A DNA stretch of 9,350 bases from Pseudomonadota bacterium (GTDB lineage: Bacteria; Pseudomonadota; Alphaproteobacteria; Rhizobiales; Beijerinckiaceae), in contig JAJXZN010000071.1 of assembly GCA_021780015.1 (NCBI GenBank), forward strand, positions 1 to 9,350, given 5' to 3'. The notes under the pieces are model-generated. The model did no database searches. It saw only the letters and a list, made by a program, of their open reading frames with translations, and was not told where the DNA came from. Positions 1 to 4,738 of this stretch are shown here, piece after piece (the stretch's first letter is position 1; every line of letters starts with the position of its first letter). The position numbers were made by a program, and so were the translations under genes.

Positions 1-159
1 GATCTCATCCGCAAAGGCGGGGTCGAGCCGGTCGAGAACCGAGGTCGCGGAGACCGTGCCCGCGTGCAGACCGAGGATCAGGTCGCGCAATCGCGGAGCA
101 TCGCCGGCGGCGGATGAGTCGGCGTTGACGAACAGGGTCGCTAGGAGCGGCATTTTCAT
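1..159 (-). CDS. Hypothetical protein, N-terminal 53 residues (runs off left edge)
   Basis: The frame is open from an ATG at 159 to the window edge, with no stop in 53 codons. A GGAG Shine-Dalgarno lies 6 nt upstream of this ATG. A second ATG two codons later (153) is less well placed. The N-terminus is hydrophobic (MKMPLLATLFVNADSSAA), then becomes an ordinary soluble, leucine-rich stretch. The hydrophobic part is too short and lacks the positive charge of a confident signal peptide. I do not recognise the family. The gene lies 93 nt downstream of wrbA on the same strand, but it seems to have its own -10 box (193-198), so it may be transcribed separately. The coding call rests on the good RBS and the uninterrupted frame. 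Confidence 0.6.
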   Translation of the reverse strand, partial: MKMPLLATLFVNADSSAAGDAPRLRDLILGLHAGTVSATSVLDRLDPAFADEI

Positions 160-165
160 GCAGAT

Positions 166-194
166 CTCCGGGGCCGGGTTTTCCGGCTCCGGAG
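166..194 (-). promoter_or_regulatory. Hairpin covering the RBS of the left-edge gene
   Basis: Positions 166-177 pair with 183-194. The arms are CTCCGG/CCGGAG and GCCGG/CCGGC, separated by one mismatch on the minus strand (A·C), with a 5-nt loop. The GGAG Shine-Dalgarno of the downstream gene lies in the 3' arm of the minus-strand transcript. No T run follows, so this does not look like an intrinsic terminator. Only a transcript reading through from wrbA would contain the whole stem, because the local promoter would start inside it. Confidence 0.5.
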
Positions 195-221
195 TATAGC
201 CGAATTTTTGTCGTCTGTACG
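193..221 (-). promoter_or_regulatory. Putative sigma-70 promoter for the left-edge gene
   Basis: Reading the minus strand, CGTACA (221-216) is followed by a 17-nt spacer and TATACT (198-193). The -10 matches 5 of 6 consensus bases and the -35 only 3 of 6. The predicted start near 186 gives a leader of about 27 nt before the ATG at 159. Confidence 0.4.
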
Positions 222-252
222 AAGCCAGCCGGCGACTCAGGCGCGAAATTGT

Positions 253-852
253 TCAGCCGAATAATTTCGTCGCGATTTCCGCCACATGCCGGCCTTGGAA
301 ACGGGCGCCGGCCAATTCTGTTTCGCTCGGTTGGCGCGAGCCGTCGCCGGCGGCGATCGTCGTTGCGCCGTAGGGCGAACCGCCGGTTATTTCGTCGACC
401 CGCATCTGACCCTGAAAGCTGTAAGGCAGGCCGACGACGACAAGGCCGAAATGCAAAAGGTTGGTGATGATGGAGAACAGCGTCGTCTCCTGGCCGCCAT
501 GTTGGGTCGCGGTCGCGCTGAAGGCGGCGCCGACTTTGCCGTTCAGGGCGCCGCTCGCCCAGAGGCCGCCGGCCTGATCGAGAAAGCTCGCCATCTGCGA
601 CGAGATGCGGCCGAAGCGCGTGCCGGTACCGATGATGATCGCATCATAATCGGCAAGTTCGGCAATGGTCGCGACAGGCGCGGGCTGACCGAGCTTGAAA
701 TGCGAGGCCTCCGCAACCTCGGGCGGGACAAGCTCCGGCACGCGTTTGATATCGACTTTCGCGCCGGCTTCGCGTGCGCCCGCCGCGATAGCCTCGGCCA
801 TTTTTTCGATATGGCCATAAGCGGAATAATAGAGGACCAGAACCTTCGCCAT
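253..852 (-). CDS. wrbA: NAD(P)H:quinone oxidoreductase, type IV (WrbA)
   Basis: This is a 199-residue flavodoxin-fold FMN enzyme. Family members carry out two-electron reduction of quinones with NAD(P)H, avoiding semiquinone radicals, and form tetramers in the cytosol. The FMN phosphate loop YYSAYGHI (residues 8-15), GTGTRFG (75-81), [12 protein letters not shown] (92-103) and [20 protein letters not shown] (157-176) match E. coli WrbA (198 residues) closely along the whole length. The start at 852 has a GAGG Shine-Dalgarno 5 nt upstream and gives the family-standard N-terminus [11 protein letters not shown] 34-residue upstream extension in the same frame is rejected because it has no homologous sequence and overlaps the pirin end. 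The gene lies 64 nt downstream of the pirin gene on the same strand, with a GC-rich hairpin between them, so co-transcription with partial attenuation is likely. Confidence 0.96.
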   Translation of the reverse strand: MAKVLVLYYSAYGHIEKMAEAIAAGAREAGAKVDIKRVPELVPPEVAEASHFKLGQPAPVATIAELADYDAIIIGTGTRFGRISSQMASFLDQAGGLWASGALNGKVGAAFSATATQHGGQETTLFSIITNLLHFGLVVVGLPYSFQGQMRVDEITGGSPYGATTIAAGDGSRQPSETELAGARFQGRHVAEIATKLFG

Positions 853-884
853 TTTTACCTCGCTACTTGGTTTACTGAAAGAAG

Positions 885-907
885 CGGCCGCCCTTTGGGG
901 ACGGCCG
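885..907 (-). terminator. GC-rich hairpin between pirin and wrbA, weak terminator or attenuator
   Basis: Positions 885-893 pair with 899-907 (CGGCCGCCC with GGACGGCCG, including one G·U pair on the minus strand) around a 5-nt loop. The minus-strand sequence after the stem is CTTCTTTC, an interrupted U tract, so termination is probably partial. It begins 9 nt after the pirin stop codon. Confidence 0.45.
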
Positions 908-916
908 TTTGTTTGC

Positions 917-1615
917 TTAGGCCGCGTCGACGAGAATGACTTCGGCATCCTCAAGCGCTTTGATGCGCAGGACCTTTTCGCCGAAGACGGCAGCGCCGTC
1001 GCGGGCGTTGAGCTTCACGGCGTTGACTTCGACCTGACCTTTGGCCGGAACGAGATAGCCGTGGCGGGTTTCGCCGAGCGGATAGTCCGCCGTTTGGCCG
1101 GCCTTGAGCGTGGCGCCGACGACGCGCGCGTCGGCACGGATCGGCAAAGCGTCAGCGTCCTCGGAAAAGCCGCTCGCCAATGTCACGAACTGGCCGGCGC
1201 GATCGTCCTTCGGAAATGGCTTTGCGCCCCAGGACGGCCCGAGCCCCTGTTCGCGCGGCAGGATCCAGATCTGGAAAATCCGCGTCGTGCCGGGTTCGAG
1301 ATTATATTCGGCGTGGCGAATGCCGGTGCCGGCGCTCATCACCTGCACGTCGCCGGCTTCGGTGCGGCCTTTGTTGCCGAGACTGTCCTGATGCGTGATG
1401 GCGCCCTCGCGGACATAGGTGATGATCTCCATGTCGCGGTGCGGATGCGGCGGAAAGCCGGTGTGCGGCGCGATCGTATCGTCATTCCAAACGCGCAGCG
1501 CGCCCCAGCCCATGCGCTGGGCATCGGCATAGTCGGCAAAGGAAAAATGATGCTTGGCGTCGAGCCAGCCGTGGTTGGCGCCGCCGAGCGATTCAAAGGG
1601 TCTGCGTTCGATCAT
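917..1615 (-). CDS. Pirin family protein (YhhW-type quercetinase-like bicupin)
   Basis: This 232-residue protein is the usual length for bacterial pirins. It carries the N-terminal cupin signature [14 protein letters not shown] (55-68) and [10 protein letters not shown] (96-105). The metal-binding set H57, H59, H101 and E103 falls at the residue numbers known for E. coli YhhW, so a mononuclear Fe/Cu/Ni site and quercetin 2,3-dioxygenase-type activity are plausible. Some pirins are instead redox sensors or have no measured activity, so the substrate is inferred. The C-terminal half (about 145-230) is the second, metal-free cupin. The ATG at 1615 has an AGGGAG about 9 nt upstream. The gene is divergent from the LysR regulator and precedes wrbA, a grouping that fits a response to quinones, flavonoids or related electrophiles. 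Confidence 0.93.
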   Translation of the reverse strand: MIERRPFESLGGANHGWLDAKHHFSFADYADAQRMGWGALRVWNDDTIAPHTGFPPHPHRDMEIITYVREGAITHQDSLGNKGRTEAGDVQVMSAGTGIRHAEYNLEPGTTRIFQIWILPREQGLGPSWGAKPFPKDDRAGQFVTLASGFSEDADALPIRADARVVGATLKAGQTADYPLGETRHGYLVPAKGQVEVNAVKLNARDGAAVFGEKVLRIKALEDAEVILVDAA

Positions 1616-1631
1616 GGTCCCAGTCTCCCTG

Positions 1632-1649
1632 GATCGGCCGCCGCCGATC
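1632..1649 (-). promoter_or_regulatory. Hairpin in the pirin 5' untranslated leader
   Basis: GATCGGC (1632-1638) and GCCGATC (1643-1649) are perfect 7-bp arms around a 4-nt loop. The hairpin lies just upstream of the pirin Shine-Dalgarno, between the proposed start of transcription and the ATG. No U tract follows. It could stabilise the message or bind a regulator; nothing in the sequence decides. Confidence 0.35.
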
Positions 1650-1677
1650 TCTGTTGGAGGAAATATTGATCCGAGCG

Positions 1678-1716
1678 ATTAAATCTGAAATAGAAATGAT
1701 AGAAACGAACTGTTTC
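1678..1716 (-). promoter_or_regulatory. Putative pirin-wrbA promoter and LysR operator region
   Basis: On the minus strand TTTAAT (1683-1678) is a good -10 (5 of 6). Only a poor -35, TTTCTA at 1705-1700, lies 16 nt upstream, as expected of an activator-dependent promoter. An inverted repeat GAAAC-gaact-GTTTC (1702-1716) overlaps this -35. The heptamer ATAGAAA is also directly repeated at 1690-1696 and 1699-1705 with 9-bp spacing. The repeat does not have the textbook T-N11-A form of LysR boxes. Its placement between the divergent pirin and LysR genes is the main reason to call it an operator. Confidence 0.35.
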
Positions 1717-1726
1717 CGGATTTGAT

Positions 1727-2641
1727 ATGCAGAAGCTTCCGGATTTCGAGGCCTGGGCGGTGTTTGCCAAAGTGGCGGAGTTGGGCTCCTTCGCCCGGGC
1801 GGCCGCCGAGCTCGGCCTGTCGAAGGCGACCGTCTCGAAGGCGGTCGGACGGCTTGAGGCGCGGCTTGGCACGGCGCTCTTCCACCGCACTTCGCGCCGC
1901 ATGTCGCTGAGCGAGGCGGGCCGGGCGACGCTCGAGCGGGCGAGCCGGATCCTGGCGGAAGGCGAGGCGATCGAGGCCGAGGCGACCGCGCAATCCGCCG
2001 AACCGCGCGGTCTCGTAAGGGTCGCCGCGCCGATGACGTTCGGCATCGTCCATCTGGCGCCGCTGCTCCCCAATTTCTGCCGGCTCTATCCGCAGGTCTC
2101 CATCGAATTAAGCCTCAGCGATCAGATCGTCGACATTGTCAGCGATGGTTTCGATCTCGCCTTGCGCATCTCGGATCTGCCGGATTCGAGCTTGCTCGCG
2201 CGGCGGCTCTGCCGGGTGCGCATTCTGCTCGTCGGCGCGCCGCGCTATTTCGAAAAGTACGGCCGCCCGCAGCATCCGCAGGATCTCGCGGCCCATACCG
2301 CGCTGCTCTATACCTATCAGCGCAGCCGCGACGTTTGGCACTTTTCGCATCCGAAGCAGGGCAACTATAGCGTCGCCGTATCCGGGCCCCTGCGTGCCAA
2401 CAATGCGGATGTCTTGCAACCGGCGCTCTGCGCCGGGATCGGTTTGGCCTTGCAACCTGAATTTCTCGTCTGGCGGGACATCGATGAGGGCCGACTCGAA
2501 GTCGTGCTAAAGGACTGGTCGGCACCGCCGGCGGCGCTGCATCTCGTCACGCCGCCGAGCCCGATGCGCCCGGCGCGGGTTGAGGTCTTGATGGATTTTC
2601 TTGCCCAGCGGCTCACCCGCATGCCCTGGGCGCAGCCATGA
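1727..2641 (+). CDS. LysR family transcriptional regulator
   Basis: This is a 304-residue protein of standard LysR length. The N-terminal winged helix-turn-helix covers about residues 8-66. The recognition region is [19 protein letters not shown] (30-48) and the wing reads [15 protein letters not shown] (51-65). A linker helix follows, then a periplasmic-binding-protein-like effector domain from about residue 93 to 295, opening with [12 protein letters not shown]. The start at 1727 is the only ATG that preserves the full DNA-binding domain, although its Shine-Dalgarno is weak (a GGA 7 nt upstream). It is transcribed away from pirin-wrbA, the classic layout for a LysR protein that controls its neighbours and itself. 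The effector is unknown; quinones or aromatic compounds are a guess from the neighbours. Its stop codon TGA (2639-2641) overlaps an ATG of the next frame. Confidence 0.94.
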   Translation: MQKLPDFEAWAVFAKVAELGSFARAAAELGLSKATVSKAVGRLEARLGTALFHRTSRRMSLSEAGRATLERASRILAEGEAIEAEATAQSAEPRGLVRVAAPMTFGIVHLAPLLPNFCRLYPQVSIELSLSDQIVDIVSDGFDLALRISDLPDSSLLARRLCRVRILLVGAPRYFEKYGRPQHPQDLAAHTALLYTYQRSRDVWHFSHPKQGNYSVAVSGPLRANNADVLQPALCAGIGLALQPEFLVWRDIDEGRLEVVLKDWSAPPAALHLVTPPSPMRPARVEVLMDFLAQRLTRMPWAQP

Positions 2642-2649
2642 GGTCAGCG

Positions 2650-3048
2650 ATGGCGTCGAACGGGTTGATCACGATTCCAAGCAGTTATTCGGTCAAACAA
2701 ACGCTCGACCGACTGGAGACGGCGCTCAAGGCCGCCGGGGTCACGATTTTCGCCCGCATCGATCATGCCGGCGGTGCCGCAGCCGTCGGGCTGGCGCTCA
2801 GGCCAACCGAGCTTTTGATCTTCGGCAATCCCAAGGGCGGCACGCCGCTTATGCAGGCCAATCAGATGATCGGCCTCGATCTGCCTTTGCGCGTCCTCGC
2901 TTGGGAGGACGAAGCCGGCAACACCAATCTCGCCTACAACGCCGTCGATTGGCTCGCTCTACGATATGATCTGGACGCGCTGACCGAACCCGCGCGCGAG
3001 GGGCTGGCGAAAATGCTCGCCAAATTCACCGCTGAGGCGGCCGGCTGA
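2650..3048 (+). CDS. DUF302 domain-containing protein
   Basis: This is a 132-residue DUF302 protein covering nearly the whole domain. GLITIPSSYSV (5-15), TLDRLETALKAAGVTIFARI (18-37), DHAGGA (38-43), LRPTELLIFGNPKGGTPLM (50-68), LDLPLRVLAWED (76-87) and the LALRYDL region follow the family pattern. The biochemical function of DUF302 is not established. No signal peptide or membrane segment is seen, so it is probably cytosolic. An ATG at 2638 overlaps the LysR stop codon as ATGA, giving four extra residues. I prefer the ATG at 2650 because GAGG (2640-2643) lies 6 nt before it, whereas 2638 has no Shine-Dalgarno. Either way the RBS sits on the LysR stop codon, so the two genes are probably co-transcribed and translationally coupled. 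Confidence 0.9.
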   Translation: MASNGLITIPSSYSVKQTLDRLETALKAAGVTIFARIDHAGGAAAVGLALRPTELLIFGNPKGGTPLMQANQMIGLDLPLRVLAWEDEAGNTNLAYNAVDWLALRYDLDALTEPAREGLAKMLAKFTAEAAG

Positions 3049-3321
3049 CTATTCGTCGTTGCTGGAATTCAGGCTTTCGAGCGGCACGACCTTCGGCGGC
3101 GGCAACAGGCTGACGCCGGATTCATCATCGGCAAAGATGACGCCAGACCGTTCCAGCGCATGTTTCAAATTGGCCGCGGTCGTGTCCGGCATTTTGCGCG
3201 CGCCCGTCTCGTAATCGAGCAGGCTCACGAGTGGGATATGGGCCTTTTCGGCGAGCTTTTCCTGGGACCAGCCAAGCAGGCCGCGCGCTGCACGCAATTG
3301 TGACGTTGAGATAATGATCAA
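3049..3321 (-). CDS. Small XRE family (Cro/CI-type) helix-turn-helix protein
   Basis: This 90-residue protein has a Cro/CI-type helix-turn-helix covering about residues 7-62. The core reads SQLRAARGLLGWSQEKLAEK, followed by AHIPLVSLLDYETGARKMP. A proline-containing tail after about residue 65 has no recognisable domain. I chose a TTG start at 3321 because a strong GGGGAGAGG Shine-Dalgarno sits just upstream and the N-terminus then matches the family style. A GTG at 3348 would add nine residues but has no good RBS. It lies 63 nt downstream of the DUF190 gene with no clear terminator between, so it may be the last gene of the fluoride operon. Its stop codon abuts that of the convergent DUF302 gene with no base between. 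The DNA target is unknown. Confidence 0.86.
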   Translation of the reverse strand: MIIISTSQLRAARGLLGWSQEKLAEKAHIPLVSLLDYETGARKMPDTTAANLKHALERSGVIFADDESGVSLLPPPKVVPLESLNSSNDE

Positions 3322-3384
3322 ATTCCTCTCCCCCGAAGTGAATTTCACCGGAATGTAAACGCCCCAGGGCGCCGAAAGTTGCCT

Positions 3385-3699
3385 TCAGCGCTGCACGGCC
3401 GGCCATGAAACAATATGCTCCGCGGGGAGCAAGCCGTTCAAGGCCTCGATCGCGGTTTCGACGCGTGGCGAAGTATCGAAGAATTCGATGACCAGCGGCA
3501 GGCTGGTCAGAATATGCAAGAGATCGGCGCCATAGACTTCGTCCGTCTCGCCGAAGCCGGCGACGCCGCGAAACACCGTGACACCCTTCACGCGATGCTG
3601 ATCGTGCAGCACTTTCAAAATTTCCTTCATCAGGGATTCGCGCCGGCCCCTGTCGGCTTCGCGCAGATAGATGCGCACGATGGTGACGTCGTTTGTCAT
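3385..3699 (-). CDS. DUF190 domain-containing protein (CrcB-associated, PII-like)
   Basis: This is a 104-residue DUF190 protein. The family has a ferredoxin-like fold related to PII signalling proteins and is often encoded beside crcB. The strand TNDVTIVRIYLREADR (2-17), the central VKGVTVFRGVAGFG (38-51) and the C-terminal VIEFFDTSPRVETAIEALN (70-88) are typical. The start at 3699 has AGGGA 6 nt upstream. A longer open frame continues upstream to 4218, but it runs antisense-frame through crcB and is discarded. It begins 11 nt after the crcB stop, so the two form one transcript. A role in sensing or modulating fluoride export is inferred from context; its ligand is not known from the sequence. 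Confidence 0.93.
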   Translation of the reverse strand: MTNDVTIVRIYLREADRGRRESLMKEILKVLHDQHRVKGVTVFRGVAGFGETDEVYGADLLHILTSLPLVIEFFDTSPRVETAIEALNGLLPAEHIVSWPAVQR

Positions 3700-3710
3700 G
3701 ACCAGTCCCT

Positions 3711-4085
3711 TCAGATTGCACGCGCAGCGAAGACGCCCGCGGCGGTTGCCGCGAGCCCGAGCAGCAGCGAAAGAAAGACATAGAGCGCGCTGCGGCCCCA
3801 GGCGCCTTGTTCGGCGAGCAGGAATGTTTCCATCGCGAAGGTCGAGAATGTCGAAAAGCCGCCGATGAAGCCGGTCAATAGGCCGAGTCGGATCGTCGGC
3901 GCGACGACAATCCGTTCGACCGTGATCGTGAACAGAAAACCGATCAGCAAACAGGCGGCGATATTGATCGACAAAGTCGCGTAGGGAAATCCGCGCCCGA
4001 GCCAAGCCTGAACCGAATTGGTCATCGCATAACGCGCCCAGCAGCCGAGAATGCCGCCGATCGCGATCGTCACATAAGCCCACAT
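3711..4085 (-). CDS. crcB: Fluoride efflux channel CrcB/Fluc
   Basis: This 124-residue, four-helix inner-membrane protein belongs to the dual-topology Fluc family, which exports fluoride as an antiparallel dimer. Hydrophobic segments lie at about residues 3-22, 34-56, 66-88 and 98-121. GGILGCWARYAM (10-21) is the family N-terminal signature. N41 in helix 2 and the FSTFSTF stretch (77-83), with F80 and F83, correspond to the pore asparagine and phenylalanine box of characterised channels. The start at 4085 gives the standard N-terminus, but its Shine-Dalgarno is only fair (AGG 8-6 nt upstream). A fluoride riboswitch and a short leader ORF lie directly upstream, which fixes both function and regulation. 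Confidence 0.97.
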   Translation of the reverse strand: MWAYVTIAIGGILGCWARYAMTNSVQAWLGRGFPYATLSINIAACLLIGFLFTITVERIVVAPTIRLGLLTGFIGGFSTFSTFAMETFLLAEQGAWGRSALYVFLSLLLGLAATAAGVFAARAI

Positions 4086-4174
4086 GCTTGGCCTGCCTTT
4101 TTGTGAAGGAAAGGGCGCGGCCGGAGACCGCGCAGCGAGACGGAAAAGAGAGAATTCGGAACCGCGCTGCGCAT
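4070..4174 (-). CDS. Possible riboswitch-controlled leader ORF overlapping crcB
   Basis: An ATG at 4174 preceded by AGGAG at 4 nt opens a 34-codon frame that stops with TGA at 4072-4070. It overlaps the first 16 nt of crcB in another reading frame. The peptide is rich in Arg/Lys and Ser (MRSAVPNSLFSVSLRG at its start) and resembles nothing I know. Its RBS is the segment complementary to the 3' strand of the fluoride aptamer. Translation of this ORF may therefore be what the riboswitch gates, with crcB expressed by coupling or reinitiation. The alternative is that the AGGAG feeds crcB indirectly and the ORF is accidental. Confidence 0.4.
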   Translation of the reverse strand: MRSAVPNSLFSVSLRGLRPRPFLHKKAGQACGLM

Positions 4175-4178
4175 AAAT

Positions 4179-4214
4179 CTCCTGCCGTCGCGAAGACGTT
4201 TTTTTTCGCAGGAG
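4179..4214 (-). promoter_or_regulatory. Riboswitch expression platform (RBS-sequestering stem)
   Basis: In the transcript the aptamer's terminal CTCCTGC (4214-4208) is a perfect 7-bp complement of GCAGGAG (4185-4179). A second 4-bp stem, CGTC (4198-4195) with GACG (4189-4186), stacks on it, and a run of eight A residues forms a bulge. Pairing would hide the AGGAG before the ATG at 4174. When fluoride locks CTCC into the aptamer, the RBS would be free. No U tract follows, so a translational rather than terminator mechanism is inferred. Confidence 0.6.
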
Positions 4215-4257
4215 TCATCAGCCCCGAGGGCGGTTACATGGCGGAACCCCATCGCCA
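4208..4257 (-). promoter_or_regulatory. Fluoride riboswitch aptamer (crcB motif)
   Basis: The minus strand carries the conserved crcB-motif elements in order. These are GGCGATGGGGTTCCGCC (4256-4240), then AACCGCC, a short GCCC-TCG-GGGC hairpin, and GCTGATGACTCCTGC ending at 4208. GGCG pairs with CGCC, and the GGGGTT loop can pair with GACTCC to form the pseudoknot known from fluoride aptamers. It lies directly upstream of the fluoride channel gene, as in many bacteria. The aptamer starts within about 8 nt of the predicted -10 box, so it would be at the very 5' end of the message. Confidence 0.95.
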
Positions 4258-4263
4258 GCCCGC

Positions 4264-4292
4264 AAAATGAAAAGTGTCGCGGCTCTTGTCAA
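4264..4292 (-). promoter_or_regulatory. Sigma-70 promoter of the fluoride operon
   Basis: The minus strand has a perfect TTGACA (4292-4287), a 17-nt spacer and CATTTT (4269-4264). The -10 is weak (3 of 6), but the -35 and spacing are ideal. The expected start near 4257 coincides with the first base of the riboswitch aptamer. Confidence 0.65.
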
Positions 4293-4303
4293 CCGCGTCG
4301 CGC

Positions 4304-4334
4304 TTGACCGGCGGCGGCCAAATCGCGCTATCTT
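4304..4334 (+). promoter_or_regulatory. Putative promoter for the small exported protein
   Basis: TTGACC (4304-4309) and TATCTT (4329-4334) are separated by 19 nt, longer than ideal. The boxes lie 11 nt away from the divergent fluoride-operon -35 box, so the two promoters are back to back and could interfere. The start would be about 20 nt before the ATG at 4362. Confidence 0.35.
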
Positions 4335-4361
4335 TCCGGGCGAAGAATCGCGGAGGGCGCC

Positions 4362-4640
4362 ATGCGGGCTTGGCGAATGGCATTGGGTATCACGTTGGCT
4401 GTCGTCGGTGCCGTCAAAGCGCAAGATTCTTTGCCGCCGGGCGCGCCCTGCACCGAGCGGCTCGACCGTTACCAGGCCGTCGTCGGCGCCGATCACCGCA
4501 CCGGCAATGTCAATGACTCCGTCTATGTGGAGATCGAGCACGAACTCTCGCGCGCCGCGGCGGCTTGTGCCGCGGGCCACGACGGCGAAGCCTTGAGCCT
4601 GATCCGCCAATCGGAAGTGCGGCACGGCTATCACACTTAG
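4362..4640 (+). CDS. Small exported protein of unknown function
   Basis: This 92-residue protein has a signal peptide: basic MRAWR, a hydrophobic core to about residue 18, and a likely cleavage after VKA (residue 20), leaving QDSLPPG. The mature part is about 72 residues, mostly helical in character. It has two cysteines, C30 and C69, which could form a disulfide bridging two helices in the periplasm. A GGAGG Shine-Dalgarno ends 5 nt before the ATG at 4362. I do not recognise a named family, though short exported proteins of this shape are common in Hyphomicrobiales. The TAG stop codon coincides with the first bases of the palindromic repeat that follows, so the extreme C-terminus may have been set by insertion of that repeat. 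Confidence 0.8.
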   Translation: MRAWRMALGITLAVVGAVKAQDSLPPGAPCTERLDRYQAVVGADHRTGNVNDSVYVEIEHELSRAAAACAAGHDGEALSLIRQSEVRHGYHT

Positions 4641-4738
4641 AGCATCGGACCGAAACGTGCGAAGCGGTTTTCGGGCGAAGCCGATGCGAGGATAAGACCT
4701 AAAAGCGCCGAGCGATTCAATTTGAATGTCCGACGCTT
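4638..4738. repeat. Intergenic palindromic repeat of a dispersed alphaproteobacterial type
   Basis: The element begins TAGAGCATCGGACCGAAA and ends CCGACGCTT. It contains one hairpin with outer arms GCATCGG (4642-4648)/CCGATGC (4681-4687) and inner arms CCGAAA (4650-4655)/TTTCGG (4669-4674). A second hairpin is built on ATTCAA (4715-4720)/TTGAAT (4722-4727), flanked by AGCG (4704-4707)/CGCT (4734-4737). From memory, closely similar 100-bp units occur in many copies in Hyphomicrobiales genomes; only one copy is in this window. It fills the whole gap between two convergent genes and could terminate transcription from both sides. Confidence 0.7.

Noticed and set aside
853..954. 34-residue N-terminal extension of WrbA
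   Set aside because: It overlaps the pirin stop region and a hairpin, and the ATG at 852 has a better RBS and matches the family start.
4195..4214. Intrinsic terminator as the riboswitch output
   Set aside because: The run of eight T is on the plus strand, so the transcript has eight A, and no hairpin followed by U is present before crcB.
3700..4218. Upstream extension of the DUF190 frame to a 277-residue protein
   Set aside because: The extra part runs through crcB in another frame, is basic and low in structure, and the start at 3699 has a good RBS and the standard DUF190 N-terminus.
4286..4640. Other short plus-strand frames across the exported-protein gene and fluoride promoter
   Set aside because: They lack an RBS and any family-like sequence; the frame starting at 4362 has both an RBS and a signal peptide.
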